Assembly: GCA_016234555.1 (NCBI GenBank)
Contig: JACRBJ010000016.1
Span: forward strand, 1-64,000
Length of the DNA stretch: 64,000 nucleotides
DNA from: Chloroflexota bacterium
Lineage (GTDB): Bacteria > Chloroflexota > Anaerolineae > Anaerolineales > Villigracilaceae
Reading direction: 5' to 3'
The position numbers were made by a program, and so were the translations under genes. Below, piece by piece: positions 1 through 10,178 of this stretch. The notes beneath the pieces are model-generated. The model was not told the origin of the DNA, ran no database searches, and worked only from the letters and a program-made list of their open reading frames with translations. Numbering within the stretch: the first letter of the stretch is position 1; the number at the start of each line of letters is the position of its first letter.

Positions 1-103
1 CCGTCTCGACAACCTGGAGCATCTGTTCAAAAGTCTTTCGCTGAACGCCTGTTGACCGCTTGAATTCTTCATCTTTGAGCACTTGTACGGTTTCGTATCT
101 CAT
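1..103 (-). CDS. IS5-type transposase, N-terminal fragment (runs off left edge)
   Basis: Reading the minus strand from an ATG at 103-101, the frame stays open to the window edge and gives 34 residues, starting MRYETVQVLKDEEFKRSTGV and continuing QRKTFEQML. A short charged leader followed by a TGV..KTFE.ML helix is what I know from the N-terminal helix-turn-helix of IS5-group DDE transposases. The DDE catalytic domain would lie outside the window, so the family rests on a short stretch. It is transcribed away from the aminotransferase gene at 159, so the upstream edge of the polysaccharide region may be an insertion boundary. Confidence 0.5.
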   Translation of the reverse strand, partial: MRYETVQVLKDEEFKRSTGVQRKTFEQMLQVVET

Positions 104-120
104 GTGCCTATTATGGCACA
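103..120. repeat. Inverted repeat upstream of the transposase start
   Basis: TGTGCC (103-108) and GGCACA (115-120) are exact inverted repeats separated by TATTAT. The pair overlaps the transposase start codon. It could be an operator, part of the IS end, or chance; a matching terminal repeat cannot be looked for because the other end of the element is outside the window. Confidence 0.3.
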
Positions 121-158
121 CTTATGCAAGAGGTCTATTCAGGAAATCAGAGGACTCC

Positions 159-1319
159 ATGACAAACTTCGATATTGTCCCAAACCGGCGCAGCACCAAC
201 TCCATCAAGTGGCTGCGATACCCGAAAGATGTGCTTCCGATGTGGGTGGCGGATATGGACTTCCCCGCGCCCGCCCCCGTTTTGAAGAAACTCCACAAGG
301 CGGTCGATCACGGTGTGATGGGCTATGACATTGCCACGCCCTCCCTGAAGGAAACCGTCGCCGCCCGCATGGATAAGCTATACGGCTGGAAGGTCAAACC
401 CGAGGCAGTGGTGGACGTGACGGGCATCGTCAGCGGGTTCAGCGTCGCAGCGCGAATCGCCTGCTCCCCCAAAAAGGGCGTGCTGTTGCAGACGCCTGTC
501 TACAACGAATTCCATGAAGTCAAGAACAACCTCGGCGTCCCGCAGCTCGAGGCGCCTTTCATCAGGCAGGTGAATGGCAATATTCTGAGCTACGAGATCG
601 ACTGGGACATTTTCGAAAAGCAGGTCAAAAAGGCGGGGATGTTCCTGCTCTGCAATCCACACAACCCGCTGGGCATCATTTTCTCCCGCAGGGACTTGCA
701 GCACATGGCGGAACTCTGCATCGAGAACAATGTACTGATCGTTTCGGATGAAATCCACTCGGAGCTTTTGCTCGACGGGAATTCTTTCACCCCGCTGGCG
801 AAGTTGTCCGCTGAAATTGCCAGACATACCGTTACGCTGGTTGCCCCCTCCAAGACCTTCAACGTCCCCGGGCTTTTTTGCGGCTTCGCCATCATCCCCG
901 ACAAGGAGTTGCGAAAACGCTACGTGGAGGAAGTGGCGCGCCTGCGGCTTCACGTCAACGGCATGGGGCTTTACGCTGCCGAGACGGCTTTCTCCGGTCA
1001 ATGTGACGGCTGGCTGGCGGACCTCCGCCGTTACCTGACTGCCAACCGCGACTTTCTCGTGGAGTATGTCACCGGGAACATGCCCGGTGTCCGCCTGACG
1101 AATCCCGACGCCACCTATCTAGGCTGGCTCGATTTCACCCAAACGGGAATCAAAGGCTCACCCTATCAATTCTTTTTGAAGAACGCCAAAGTCGCCTTGA
1201 GTGAAGGGCGAATCTTCGGCAGGGAAGGCGAGGGACATGTCCGCTTGAACTTTGGCACACCTCGCAAACTGCTCACACAGGGATTGGAGAAGATGCGGAA
1301 GGCGCTTGATCGGGTTTAG
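159..1319 (+). CDS. PatB/MalY-family PLP-dependent C-S lyase / aminotransferase
   Basis: Fold-type I PLP enzyme of 386 residues, the usual size of PatB/MalY cystathionine beta-lyases, which cleave cystathionine to homocysteine, pyruvate and ammonia; related members act as aminotransferases. Visible landmarks are the N-terminal PMWVADMDFPAP segment typical of this subfamily, NPHNPLG, SDEIHSELLLDG (cofactor-binding Asp) and the Schiff-base lysine K232 in APSKTFN. The start at 159 is chosen because it begins MTNFDIVPNRRST, matches family N-termini and follows AGAGGA at a good distance; an upstream TTG at 60 would add an unrelated 33-residue leader. It stands alone between the transposase fragment and the polysaccharide operon. 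The exact substrate cannot be fixed from sequence. Confidence 0.85.
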   Translation: MTNFDIVPNRRSTNSIKWLRYPKDVLPMWVADMDFPAPAPVLKKLHKAVDHGVMGYDIATPSLKETVAARMDKLYGWKVKPEAVVDVTGIVSGFSVAARIACSPKKGVLLQTPVYNEFHEVKNNLGVPQLEAPFIRQVNGNILSYEIDWDIFEKQVKKAGMFLLCNPHNPLGIIFSRRDLQHMAELCIENNVLIVSDEIHSELLLDGNSFTPLAKLSAEIARHTVTLVAPSKTFNVPGLFCGFAIIPDKELRKRYVEEVARLRLHVNGMGLYAAETAFSGQCDGWLADLRRYLTANRDFLVEYVTGNMPGVRLTNPDATYLGWLDFTQTGIKGSPYQFFLKNAKVALSEGRIFGREGEGHVRLNFGTPRKLLTQGLEKMRKALDRV

Positions 1320-1457
1320 CGAGTGAGAGTCTCCGCCACAGGGCGATTCTTTTTACCTTTTGTGTTTTGCAGGGAAGCATGCGATGCCGTTGTAAGAATC
1401 CGACTCCTCGAAAACTTTCTAACAATCTTGTAAGACCTTATTCCTGTCTGACGCATG

Positions 1458-1463
1458 TATAAT
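1458..1463 (+). promoter_or_regulatory. Candidate -10 box for the polysaccharide operon
   Basis: A consensus TATAAT lies 25 bp before the rfbF start codon, in the 169-bp gap after the aminotransferase gene. No good -35 is found at 16-18 bp (the 17-bp position reads ACCTTA), so only the -10 is supported. Nothing else was seen in this gap apart from the GGAAGG ribosome site of rfbF. Confidence 0.3.
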
Positions 1464-1488
1464 CAAGATAATATTGGAAGGATGATTT

Positions 1489-2259
1489 ATGAAGGTAGCA
1501 ATTCTTGCCGGTGGACTTGGCACACGTCTTTCAGAGGAAACCACATTGCGCCCCAAGCCGATGGTCGAGGTTGGGGGTAAACCCATACTTTGGCATATCA
1601 TGAACATCTATGCCTCGTACGGATTTAAAGAATTTGTGATTGCCCTGGGGTACAAGGGTGAGATCATCAAGGATTACTTTTTGAATTATCATTACCATTC
1701 GCGTAGTATAACCGTTCAATTGAGGACCGGTGGCGTGACAGCGCACAACATCGAAGGCGAAGATTGGACCGTTCACCTGCTGGATACGGGTGCGGAAACA
1801 AACACAGGCGGACGTGTCAAACGGGTGGCTGAATTCATCGGGAATGAGACGTTCATGCTCACCTACGGCGACGGCGTCAGCAATGTGAATATTCCCAACT
1901 TGATCGAGTTTCATAAGCAGCAGAAAAGATTGGTTACCCTGACGGCGGTCCGCCCGCCCGCCCGTTTTGGACAAATGGTTATCGAAGATCACCAAGTTGT
2001 TGAATTCAAGGAAAAGCCGCAGATCGGTGAAGGCTGGATCAATGGCGGTTTTTTTGTCCTGGATTCCGGTATTACAAAATACATTTCAGGGGATCACACC
2101 GCATGGGAGTTCGAATCGCTGGAATATATCGCAGCGGATGGACAACTTTCCGCCTATCAGCACGACGATTTCTGGCAGTGTATGGATACCGTGCGCGATG
2201 TGCATAATCTTGAAAGACTCTGGCAGGAAGGCAAGGCGCCATGGAAACTGTGGAGTTGA
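1489..2259 (+). CDS. rfbF: Glucose-1-phosphate cytidylyltransferase
   Basis: Makes CDP-glucose from glucose 1-phosphate and CTP, the first step to CDP-3,6-dideoxyhexoses. The 256-residue product has the family's full length. It shows the nucleotidyltransferase signature [11 protein letters not shown] near residue 8, the [14 protein letters not shown] segment with the substrate-binding lysine, and TYGDGVSNV with the metal-binding aspartate. GGAAGG sits 7 bp before the ATG. It is the first gene of a tightly packed operon: its last 19 bases overlap rfbG, and rfbH follows, which confirms a CDP-sugar rather than dTDP-sugar pathway. Confidence 0.95.
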   Translation: MKVAILAGGLGTRLSEETTLRPKPMVEVGGKPILWHIMNIYASYGFKEFVIALGYKGEIIKDYFLNYHYHSRSITVQLRTGGVTAHNIEGEDWTVHLLDTGAETNTGGRVKRVAEFIGNETFMLTYGDGVSNVNIPNLIEFHKQQKRLVTLTAVRPPARFGQMVIEDHQVVEFKEKPQIGEGWINGGFFVLDSGITKYISGDHTAWEFESLEYIAADGQLSAYQHDDFWQCMDTVRDVHNLERLWQEGKAPWKLWS

Positions 2260-3236
2260 ACGAGTCGTTTTGGCTCGACAGACCCACTTTTGTTACCGGT
2301 GGAACTGGGCTGGTCGGTTCATGGTTGGTAAAGCGTCTCCTTGAGGCGAGGGCGGACGTGGTTTGCCTTGTTCGTGACTGGATTCCGCAAAGCGAAATGG
2401 TGCGCGCGGGATATATCGAAAGAGTCAAAGTGGTGCGCGGCGATATAAGAGACCGCGACACGTTGGAACGCGTCCTTGGTGAGTTTGAGATTGATACGGT
2501 TGTCCATCTTGCCGCACAGACCATTGTGACAATCGCGAATCGAAATCCCATTTCCACTTTTGAAACAAACATCGCCGGTACTTGGAATCTGCTGGAGGCT
2601 TGCCGCCGAAGCTCGAAGGTGAAACAAGTCGTCGTTGCTTCATCAGATAAGGCGTATGGCGATCAGGAAGTCCTTCCGTACGACGAAAAGACTCCCTTGC
2701 AGGGTCAGCATCCATACGACGTCAGCAAGTCGGCAGCGGACTTAATTTCATACACCTATGCAAAAAGTTTCGAACTGCCCGTCGTGGTCACGCGCTGCGG
2801 AAATTTCTACGGCGGTGGAGACCTAAACTGGAATCGCATCATTCCGGGAACCATCCGCTCGATCCTGCGCGGACAAAGACCTGTGATTCGTTCGGACGGC
2901 GAATACATACGCGATTATTTCTATGTGGAAGATGGTGCGGCGGCGTACATGTTGCTTGCCGAACGGCTTTCGGCGCGGCACGAACTCAAAGGGGAAGCCT
3001 TTAATTTCTCGAACGAGATTCAGGTTTCGGTGCGTGAGATCGTGGATCGAATCCTCAAGCTGATGAAGTCTGACCTGGAACCCGTCATCATGAATGAGAC
3101 CAGCAATGAAATCCGCCATCAATACCTGAGCGCAGAGAAGGCCCGCCGCATGTTGAACTGGAAGCCGATCTTCAACCTGGATGAAGCGCTGGCGTTGACC
3201 ATAAACTGGTACAAGGAATTTTTCCAACATGAGTGA
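2241..3236 (+). CDS. rfbG: CDP-glucose 4,6-dehydratase
   Basis: Short-chain dehydrogenase/reductase superfamily enzyme that turns CDP-glucose into CDP-4-keto-6-deoxyglucose using bound NAD. The Rossmann motif GGTGLVG is at residues 20-26, an SSDKAYG block carries the conserved serine and acids, and the catalytic pair is Tyr159/Lys163 (YDVSK). At 331 residues it is a little shorter than the usual 355-360. The start codon lies inside the end of rfbF (19-bp overlap), and the stop overlaps rfbH by 8 bp, so the three are translationally coupled. Confidence 0.93.
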   Translation: METVELNESFWLDRPTFVTGGTGLVGSWLVKRLLEARADVVCLVRDWIPQSEMVRAGYIERVKVVRGDIRDRDTLERVLGEFEIDTVVHLAAQTIVTIANRNPISTFETNIAGTWNLLEACRRSSKVKQVVVASSDKAYGDQEVLPYDEKTPLQGQHPYDVSKSAADLISYTYAKSFELPVVVTRCGNFYGGGDLNWNRIIPGTIRSILRGQRPVIRSDGEYIRDYFYVEDGAAAYMLLAERLSARHELKGEAFNFSNEIQVSVREIVDRILKLMKSDLEPVIMNETSNEIRHQYLSAEKARRMLNWKPIFNLDEALALTINWYKEFFQHE

Positions 3237-4542
3237 AAAGTCGGACCGCCTGCGCGCGCAAATCCTTGCTCTCACCGCTGAATATGTGGCGGAGGAATTT
3301 CTGCCCAAAGATTTTGTTCCTGGTGAAACATCTGTGCCGGTTGCCGGGCGTGTCTTCGATGCGAATGACGTGCAATCGTTGATCGATTCAAGCCTCGATT
3401 TCTGGTTGACCGAAGGACGCTTTGCCCGTCAATTCGAGGAGGACTTTGCCCGTTTCTTCAATCTGCGCCATTCCATTTTGGTGAACTCGGGCTCGTCTGC
3501 AAACCTGCTTGCGCTTGCCAGTTTGACCTCCCCCGTTTTACAGGAAAGACAACTGAAGCCGGGCGACGAAGTGATTACTGTGGCAACGGGATTTCCAACC
3601 ACTGTCAACCCCATTTTTCAAAACAACCTTATCCCTGTTTTTGTGGATGTGGACATCCCCACTTACAACATTGACGTGACCCAGCTTGAAGCTGCTTTGT
3701 CCGATAAAACTCGTGCGGTCATGGTTGCGCATACGCTTGGCAATCCCTTTGAGCTTGGAGTTGTCATGGAGTTTTGCAAACATTATAATCTGCGGTTGGT
3801 GGAAGATTGCTGCGATGCTGTTGGGGCGGTTTATGATAATAAAATGGTCGCGACCTTTGGCGACGTGGCGACTGTCAGTTTTTACCCAGCGCATCACATC
3901 ACGATGGGGGAGGGCGGAGCGCTCCTCACCGACAATTCGAAGTTGAAAAAGGTAATCGAGTCATTCCGCGATTGGGGACGCGATTGCTGGTGCGAGCCCG
4001 GCAAGGACAACACCTGCGGCAAGCGTTTTGACTGGCAGCTTGGCGACCTGCCGCAAGGCTACGATCACAAATATACGTATTCACACATTGGCTACAACCT
4101 CAAAGCAACAGATATGCAGGCTGCGGTGGGCGTTTCGCAAATTAAAAAATTAAATGGCTTCATCGAAAAACGGCGCGAGAATTTCAACTATCTCAAGGAG
4201 CAGTTGAGTTCGCTTCAGGATTATTTCATCCTCCCCGAAGCGACGCCGAATTCAAATCCAAGCTGGTTTGGTTTTCCAATTTACGTCCGTTCCACGTCCA
4301 CTTTTACGCGGGATAAAGTTCTCCGCTTCCTTGAATCCCGCAAGATTGGAACCCGGCTTCTCTTTGGCGGAAATCTGATCCGCCAACCCGCGTATTACGG
4401 TCAATACTATCGAGTCATCGGTGATTTGAAAAAATCAGATGAAGTCATGCACAATGTTTTTTGGATCGGTGTTTATCCCGGTTTGACCCGTCCCATGTTG
4501 GATTATATGATTGAGACACTTCACGATGCAAAATCTATTTAG
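3229..4542 (+). CDS. rfbH: CDP-4-keto-6-deoxyglucose 3-dehydratase (E1)
   Basis: PMP-dependent iron-sulfur enzyme of the DegT/AscC/RfbH group that removes the C3 hydroxyl during 3,6-dideoxyhexose synthesis. The 437 residues carry both hallmarks of the group. The usual PLP lysine is replaced by histidine in [14 protein letters not shown] (His222/His223). A [2Fe-2S] ligand set is present as Cys195-x57-Cys253-x-Cys255-x7-Cys263, exactly the spacing known for E1. The enzyme needs a reductase partner (E3, RfbI/AscD type); no such gene is present in this window, so another flavo-iron-sulfur reductase must serve. Starts in an 8-bp overlap with rfbG. Confidence 0.95.
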   Translation: MSEKSDRLRAQILALTAEYVAEEFLPKDFVPGETSVPVAGRVFDANDVQSLIDSSLDFWLTEGRFARQFEEDFARFFNLRHSILVNSGSSANLLALASLTSPVLQERQLKPGDEVITVATGFPTTVNPIFQNNLIPVFVDVDIPTYNIDVTQLEAALSDKTRAVMVAHTLGNPFELGVVMEFCKHYNLRLVEDCCDAVGAVYDNKMVATFGDVATVSFYPAHHITMGEGGALLTDNSKLKKVIESFRDWGRDCWCEPGKDNTCGKRFDWQLGDLPQGYDHKYTYSHIGYNLKATDMQAAVGVSQIKKLNGFIEKRRENFNYLKEQLSSLQDYFILPEATPNSNPSWFGFPIYVRSTSTFTRDKVLRFLESRKIGTRLLFGGNLIRQPAYYGQYYRVIGDLKKSDEVMHNVFWIGVYPGLTRPMLDYMIETLHDAKSI

Positions 4543-4596
4543 GTCTATGACTATTGCGGGAATAGGTCCATACTCTTGCTTATTTAAAGGTGGGAT

Positions 4597-5577
4597 GTGT
4601 CAGAGCTAACCGAACAACAGCAGGATTTGCTTGTCTCAATGGGGTTACGGGATGTAGTCAAGGGTTGCCGTGTTTTGATAACAGGTGCGGGTGGTTTTGT
4701 TGGATTGCACCTATGTGAGGCATTGATTGGGTTGGGCGCGGAGGTGCATGCATTATCTCGTCATATTCATGCACACCGAATGCCAGATAGCGTGGCGACT
4801 TGCGCGGTTGATCTGTGTGACTTTGCCTCGGTGAAATCCTGCCTTACCTCAGTCAAGCCTGAAGTCGTGTATCATTTGGCAAGCCTTGTAAATACCCGTC
4901 AGCGTCTTGATTTGGTATTACCCACTTTGAAGAATAATCTTGAAGGAAGTGTCAATCTCTTTGTGTCTTTGGCGGAAGAACCATGTGAAAGATTGGTGGT
5001 GGTTGGGTCTTCTGAGGAGCCGGCAGCTGGACGTCTGGGTGCTGTTGCCAGTTCCCCTTATGCTGCTGCAAAAGAAGCGGAGACGAATTACGCGAGAATG
5101 TTCCATAGTGTTTTTTCCCTTCCTGTGGTTCTTGCCCGCCCATTTATGAGCTATGGCCCCCGCCAACCTGTGGAAAAAATCATTCCGTATGTGATTACGA
5201 ACCTCTTGAATGCAGTACCACCTGAAATTGGCAGTGGAAGACGCGTATGCGATCTTATTTTTGTGCAGGATTTGGTAATGGGTCTAATTCTTACGGGATT
5301 TAATTCTGGTTTGACCGGTAAATCCATAGATCTTGGCGCGGGCATGGGAATTACAATACGGGAGGTGGTTGATATGATTTGCAGTTTGATGGATTCTCCC
5401 ATAATGCCAAAATTTGGCGCGATTCCAGATCGCTTATATGAGTCTCCTCAAATCGCGAACGCGGAGGAAACGTTCCGTCTTCTGGGATATCGCCCGAGTT
5501 GGTACTTGTCTGACGGGATAAAGACGACAATTGAATGGTATCGTACTCATCCTGAATTTTATATGACTGGAAGGTGA
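4597..5577 (+). CDS. rfbS: NAD-dependent sugar reductase, probable CDP-paratose synthase
   Basis: SDR-family protein of 326 residues with the Rossmann motif GAGGFVG (residues 30-36) and catalytic Tyr155/Lys159 (SPYAAAK). The start is GTG at 4597, preceded by AAAGGTGGG; an ATG two bases earlier is out of frame and stops at once. Function is inferred from place: it lies between rfbH and rfbE, where the pathway needs a 4-ketoreductase making CDP-paratose. A CDP-abequose synthase (RfbJ) role is possible from sequence alone, but the following RfbE-type epimerase uses CDP-paratose. There is a 54-bp gap from rfbH and only 3 bp before the next gene. Confidence 0.7.
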   Translation: MSELTEQQQDLLVSMGLRDVVKGCRVLITGAGGFVGLHLCEALIGLGAEVHALSRHIHAHRMPDSVATCAVDLCDFASVKSCLTSVKPEVVYHLASLVNTRQRLDLVLPTLKNNLEGSVNLFVSLAEEPCERLVVVGSSEEPAAGRLGAVASSPYAAAKEAETNYARMFHSVFSLPVVLARPFMSYGPRQPVEKIIPYVITNLLNAVPPEIGSGRRVCDLIFVQDLVMGLILTGFNSGLTGKSIDLGAGMGITIREVVDMICSLMDSPIMPKFGAIPDRLYESPQIANAEETFRLLGYRPSWYLSDGIKTTIEWYRTHPEFYMTGR

Positions 5578-5580
5578 TCT

Positions 5581-6624
5581 ATGACCTGGCTGATAACAGG
5601 CGGTTGTGGTTTTGTAGGCAGCAATCTGGCTGATACCATACTGGCGCGAGGCGAGGATGTTGTGATATTGGATAATTTAAGCCGCGTCGGTTCACGTGCC
5701 AATCTGGATTGGTTGCGTTCCAGACATGGCGATGGGTGGCTTTTTGTGCAGGCTGATGTTCGCAATCATGATGCAGTACTAGACCTTGTGACTCAAACAA
5801 AGCCATACGCCATTGCTCATTTGGCAGGTCAGGTGGCAATGACCACCAGTCTGCAAAATCCCCGCCTTGATTTTGAGATTAACGTTATGGGAACGTTGAA
5901 TGTTCTTGAAGCAGTGAGAATGACTTCGCCGGACACCATCGTTCTCTATTCATCGACGAACAAAGTTTATGGTGACCTGGAATGGATATCGTACGAGGAA
6001 AGTTTGACGCGCTATGTGGCCACAAATTATCCGAAGGGGTTTGATGAAACACTTCCACTGAGTTTTTGTTCTCCTTATGGATGTTCCAAGGGAGCTGCAG
6101 ATCAATACATGCTTGATTATGCGCGCATGTATGGAGTGCAGACAGTGGTGTTTCGCCATTCCTCCATGTATGGCGGTCGTCAGTTTGCCACTTATGATCA
6201 GGGGTGGATTGGATGGTTTTGTGAAAAAGCTCTGGAAACAAAACATGCCCTTGATACGGGACAGCCTGTGTCTTCCTTTACCATATCCGGAAATGGAAAA
6301 CAGGTAAGGGATGTTTTGCATTCCGATGATATTAGTCGTTTGTACCTGATTTCTGCTGCTAACATCAATCAGACACATGGGCAGGCATTCAACATCGGCG
6401 GGGGAATGGATCATAGCTTGTCTCTGCTGGAACTATTTACTCTCCTTGAGGAATTGCTTGACATACAACTTCTCTACAAAAATATTGAATGGCGACATAG
6501 CGATCAGAAAGTATTTGTCGCAGATATATCAAAGGCGGGACAGTTTGGATGGTTTCCTGAAATCGATTTAAGAAATGGTATTCAGGCAATGATTGATTGG
6601 CAAAGCGGTATATCCGATGTGTAA
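5581..6624 (+). CDS. rfbE: CDP-paratose 2-epimerase (CDP-tyvelose synthase)
   Basis: SDR enzyme of 347 residues that converts CDP-paratose to CDP-tyvelose by C2 epimerisation with tightly bound NAD. The Rossmann motif GGCGFVG is at residues 7-13; [10 protein letters not shown] and the active-site block [20 protein letters not shown] with Tyr166/Lys170 are characteristic of the RfbE group, as is the [12 protein letters not shown] stretch. It closes a full pathway glucose-1-P to CDP-tyvelose with rfbF, rfbG, rfbH and the gene at 4597. Its end overlaps the flippase start. Confidence 0.88.
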   Translation: MTWLITGGCGFVGSNLADTILARGEDVVILDNLSRVGSRANLDWLRSRHGDGWLFVQADVRNHDAVLDLVTQTKPYAIAHLAGQVAMTTSLQNPRLDFEINVMGTLNVLEAVRMTSPDTIVLYSSTNKVYGDLEWISYEESLTRYVATNYPKGFDETLPLSFCSPYGCSKGAADQYMLDYARMYGVQTVVFRHSSMYGGRQFATYDQGWIGWFCEKALETKHALDTGQPVSSFTISGNGKQVRDVLHSDDISRLYLISAANINQTHGQAFNIGGGMDHSLSLLELFTLLEELLDIQLLYKNIEWRHSDQKVFVADISKAGQFGWFPEIDLRNGIQAMIDWQSGISDV

Positions 6625-7954
6625 GTGGCTAAGTGAAAAAGCAATCAGGTCTTATTTGCCAACACACTTGCTTGTGGCTGCCAGTGCTTGGATCAGCCGT
6701 GCTGTGTTAACCCTGACACAGTTTGCTGTCGTGCGCATAGTGCTGAGTGGTCTCGGACTTGAGAAATATGCGGTTTTTATGTTGTTGACCAGTTTAACTG
6801 GTTGGTTTTCTCTCTCTGATTTTGGCATTGGTGCAAGCATACAAAATTATATTTCCGAGGCGCGAGCCAATGGCAGGTCCTATGATTATTTTGTTGCGGC
6901 AGGTGGGATTATGGCTGCCTTACTGCTTTTTTTGACGATTGTCATTCTGCATTTTGCGAGCCCATTTATAGCCCCGCTTTTTCTTAAGCAATTCTTATTC
7001 CTTGATGGAGAGGAAAAAAGTAGACTTTTTTTTGTGGCAGGCGCCTTGTCCGTAGGAGCGGGATTGGGGGGGGTTGTGTATAAGATATGGTATGCCGAGC
7101 AAAAGGGACATCTTTCCAACATCGTTCCGGCGGCTGCCTCCCTTTGCGGTTTGGCAGGACTTGTTTTCGTGAAGCATATGAACTTCGCGAATGGGCTTTT
7201 TTTCAGTCTGTTGGCATATATGGTGCCCACGACGCTCTTTCCATTGATTTCACTGGCGTGGAAGGAATTGAGAAACTTACGGGAATGCTTGTCAATCGAT
7301 GACCTCCTTTATACATGTCGTTTTGCATTGAAGAGAGGGGTACGCTTTTGGTGCTTTACCGTTATGGCTGCGGGGGTGTTGCAAATAGATTATGTTATCA
7401 TGTCGCAGTTCTTAGGCCCTCAGGATATTGCAACCTATTCAATATCCACCAAGGTGTTTGGGTTGGTGTTTTTTATCTATAACGCCATCTTACTTGCATT
7501 GTGGCCCGTTTTCTCAGAGCATATTGCCAAAAAACAATGGGAGAGAGTTGTTCATTATCTGAAGGAATATCTTGTGTTTGGATTGGCTTTCGTGCTGATT
7601 TGCACTTTTGCACTAATTTGGTTGATGCCCGTTGCCGTTAATTTGCTCTCTCCTAGAGAGAATATTATTGTTCCGCTAGGCTTTATTATTCTGCTTGGTG
7701 GATATCAAATGTTGCGTGTGTGGACTGATACCTTTTCGACGTTATTGCAAAGCATGAATGAATTATTTCCTTTGTGGCTCTTTGTGCCCTTGCAGGCTCT
7801 TATCAGCGGCGGCTTGCAATGGTATCTCACTCCTCGATTGGGAATCTATGGGGTCCTATGTGGTTTAATCGGTTCATTTGTTTTTACTGTTTCTTGGGGG
7901 TTGCCGGTTGCTGCGAAGCGGAGATATAAGCTAGATATGCAGGAGACATTATGA
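6617..7954 (+). CDS. Polysaccharide flippase, Wzx-like (MOP superfamily)
   Basis: Very hydrophobic protein of 445 residues with about twelve predicted membrane helices spread along its whole length and a conserved-looking early segment [20 protein letters not shown], typical of Wzx/PST exporters. It would move lipid-linked repeat units across the cytoplasmic membrane. The ATG at 6617 overlaps the rfbE stop by 8 bp and is preferred to a TTG at 6593. It ends in an ATGA overlap with the next glycosyltransferase. By eye this gene is more AT-rich than the window average, as is common for exporter and polymerase genes of such loci. Confidence 0.8.
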   Translation: MCKWLSEKAIRSYLPTHLLVAASAWISRAVLTLTQFAVVRIVLSGLGLEKYAVFMLLTSLTGWFSLSDFGIGASIQNYISEARANGRSYDYFVAAGGIMAALLLFLTIVILHFASPFIAPLFLKQFLFLDGEEKSRLFFVAGALSVGAGLGGVVYKIWYAEQKGHLSNIVPAAASLCGLAGLVFVKHMNFANGLFFSLLAYMVPTTLFPLISLAWKELRNLRECLSIDDLLYTCRFALKRGVRFWCFTVMAAGVLQIDYVIMSQFLGPQDIATYSISTKVFGLVFFIYNAILLALWPVFSEHIAKKQWERVVHYLKEYLVFGLAFVLICTFALIWLMPVAVNLLSPRENIIVPLGFIILLGGYQMLRVWTDTFSTLLQSMNELFPLWLFVPLQALISGGLQWYLTPRLGIYGVLCGLIGSFVFTVSWGLPVAAKRRYKLDMQETL

Positions 7955-8961
7955 GTGTGAAGCTTTCGATTTGCATTCCAACATATAATCGTGGCCCCTT
8001 TATTAAAGAAACTGTTGAAAGTATTGTTTCGCAAGTCAGGAAAGCAAACGACGAAGTGGAAGTCGTCATTAGCGATAACGCATCGACAGACAATACTGAG
8101 GAAATTGTCCGCGAACTCCAACAACGTTTTTCCCGGATTGTGTACTTGAAGTCTGATAAGAACCAGGGCGCGGATAGAAATTATCTGAGGGTAGTTAGCT
8201 TGGCTCAGGGTGAGTATTGTTGGCTGATGGGTAGTGATGATATTCTTGTGCCAACGGCTTTGGATTATATGTTGGAACAAATCCACGGCAATCACGATAT
8301 CTATCTTTGCAACCGGACTGAATGTAGTTTCAACCTTCACCCATTTCGAGATGGATATTGGCTTGATCCCAATGTTGGCAAACGTGAGTTTGACTTCGGA
8401 CAGTCGCGTCACCTTTATGAATACTTCGACGCTGCCCGGTCGCTTGGCGCGTTATTTAGTTATTTGAGCGTAATTGTTGTAAGGAGATCCTCTTGGAATT
8501 CGGTGGCTTTTGATGAGTCTTATATTGGAACGGCGTACTCTCATTCCTATATTATGCTTTCAATTGTTATGAATGGTGGAACTTTGAAATATTTGCGCGA
8601 CCATTTGGTCATGTGTCGTATGGGAAATGATAGTTTTGCCGCCGATGGACTTGTAAAAAGATTGCTGTTGGATTTAAACGGTTACCTAAGATTGTCGCAG
8701 CTAATTTCGGATACGAACTTGAGGGTAAAATTTCTGAAAGTTATGCCCAAAACGTGTCCATGGTATTTCTTGCTGAGGATAAAATCGATCTCCATGGATG
8801 AGCAGTGGTCCGACATAAAGAGTAAACTCGAACAATTCCATTTCTCGCGATGGATGATCTGGTTGATAGAAATGTCGTCTCGTGTGAGGCCTTTTGCGTC
8901 TATGATCTTATGGGCGCGCATTGTTTTCATGCGCATACTGCTGGGAGTAAAGGCGGAATAA
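7951..8961 (+). CDS. Glycosyltransferase family 2
   Basis: GT-A fold glycosyltransferase of 336 residues. The N-terminus LSICIPTYNRGPFIKETVES and VVISDNASTDNTEE are the nucleotide-binding signatures, and WLMGSDDIL carries the metal-binding acidic motif. It should add one sugar to the lipid-linked repeat unit on the cytoplasmic side; donor and acceptor cannot be told. It shares an ATGA overlap with the flippase gene. The C-terminal hundred residues show no motif I recognise. Confidence 0.85.
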   Translation: MSVKLSICIPTYNRGPFIKETVESIVSQVRKANDEVEVVISDNASTDNTEEIVRELQQRFSRIVYLKSDKNQGADRNYLRVVSLAQGEYCWLMGSDDILVPTALDYMLEQIHGNHDIYLCNRTECSFNLHPFRDGYWLDPNVGKREFDFGQSRHLYEYFDAARSLGALFSYLSVIVVRRSSWNSVAFDESYIGTAYSHSYIMLSIVMNGGTLKYLRDHLVMCRMGNDSFAADGLVKRLLLDLNGYLRLSQLISDTNLRVKFLKVMPKTCPWYFLLRIKSISMDEQWSDIKSKLEQFHFSRWMIWLIEMSSRVRPFASMILWARIVFMRILLGVKAE

Positions 8962-9002
8962 TGCCTGCGCATTGTTCTTCATGATGAAGGAAGTTGTTCT
9001 AT

Positions 9003-10178
9003 ATGCGAATATTGAAAGTTCATAATTATTACCTTCAACCCGGCGGAGAGGATACCGTCTTTCAAGCTGAGACCAGCCTTTTGCGTTCAATGGGGCATGA
9101 AGTTGTGGAGTATATTGAAACTAATGAAAGGATAGCCTTGCTTGGCCGTGTTTCTGTTGCATTACAAACTATTTGGTCGCAGTCTTCCTATGTAAAGTTT
9201 AAGAAAATTTTAAAACAAGTGAATCCGCAAATTGTTCATTTTCATAATATATTTCCCCTCATCTCCCCTTCCGTGTATTACGCTTGTAATGAAATGCGCA
9301 TACCCGTTGTACAGACGCTTGATAATCAGAGATTAATCTGCCCGTCAGCGAATTTCTACCGAGATGGCAAATTGTGCCTTGAGTGTATGGGAAAGACACC
9401 TCCATATCCAGGTATCCTTCATGCCTGCTATCATAATTCGCATTTACATACAGCCGTGGTTGCTGCAATGTTAACTTTTCATCGCTGGTTGCAGACTTGG
9501 CGTGTAAAGGTCGACGTTTTTTTATGCTCTACGCAGTTCTATCGCGGCCTTTTTGTTATTGCAGGATTGCCCGCCGAGAAGTTGGTTGTTATGCCTCATT
9601 TTGTCCCGCGTCCCTTGTCTATTCCATCGTCTGATGGCGCCAATGATTACGCATTGTTTGTGGGACGCCTTGATCCCGAAAAGGGAATAGATACTATGCT
9701 AAAGGCATGGAACTATCTGGATTTTCCGCTAAAAATTCGAGGGAGTGGACGTCTGGTTTCTCAAGCGAAAGATTTTGTGAAAAAAAACGACATGGAACAT
9801 GTTGAGTTCGTTGGACGATTGGAAGAACAAGAGCTATCGAAATTGATAGGGTCAGCTAGATTTTTGCTTATGCCTTCAGAGGGATATTACGAGACGTTTG
9901 GCATGGTTATTATTGAAGCTTACTCAAGAGGAGTTCCAGTAATTGCCTCGAATATTGGAGTAGTGCCGGAGTTGGTTTCAGATAAACAAACCGGATTGCT
10001 TTTTGAACCTGGCAATCCCCAAGACTTGGCGGATAAGGCACGATGGATGTGGGATCACCCTCGCGAAGCTGGGGAAATGGGAAGGAAAGGCTTGGAGGCG
10101 TATGAGGAGAGATTTACTCCGGACCGGTGTTACAAAACATTGATTGGCGTATATGAAAGGCTGGCGAATCTCATATGA
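9003..10178 (+). CDS. Glycosyltransferase family 4
   Basis: GT-B fold retaining glycosyltransferase of 391 residues. The N-terminal acceptor domain begins MRILKVHNYYLQPGGEDT (GGE loop), and the C-terminal domain has FVGRLDPEKGIDTML and the donor-binding PSEGYYETFGMVIIEAYSRG with the family E-x7-E motif. The start is set at ATG 9003, with AAGGAAG 10 bp upstream; a TTG at 8994 is possible but lacks spacing. ATGA overlap with the next gene. Confidence 0.87.
   Translation: MRILKVHNYYLQPGGEDTVFQAETSLLRSMGHEVVEYIETNERIALLGRVSVALQTIWSQSSYVKFKKILKQVNPQIVHFHNIFPLISPSVYYACNEMRIPVVQTLDNQRLICPSANFYRDGKLCLECMGKTPPYPGILHACYHNSHLHTAVVAAMLTFHRWLQTWRVKVDVFLCSTQFYRGLFVIAGLPAEKLVVMPHFVPRPLSIPSSDGANDYALFVGRLDPEKGIDTMLKAWNYLDFPLKIRGSGRLVSQAKDFVKKNDMEHVEFVGRLEEQELSKLIGSARFLLMPSEGYYETFGMVIIEAYSRGVPVIASNIGVVPELVSDKQTGLLFEPGNPQDLADKARWMWDHPREAGEMGRKGLEAYEERFTPDRCYKTLIGVYERLANLI

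Noticed and set aside
1320..1370. Terminator after the aminotransferase gene
   Set aside because: Only a 4-bp stem (CGCC/GGCG) precedes the short T-run; too weak to call.
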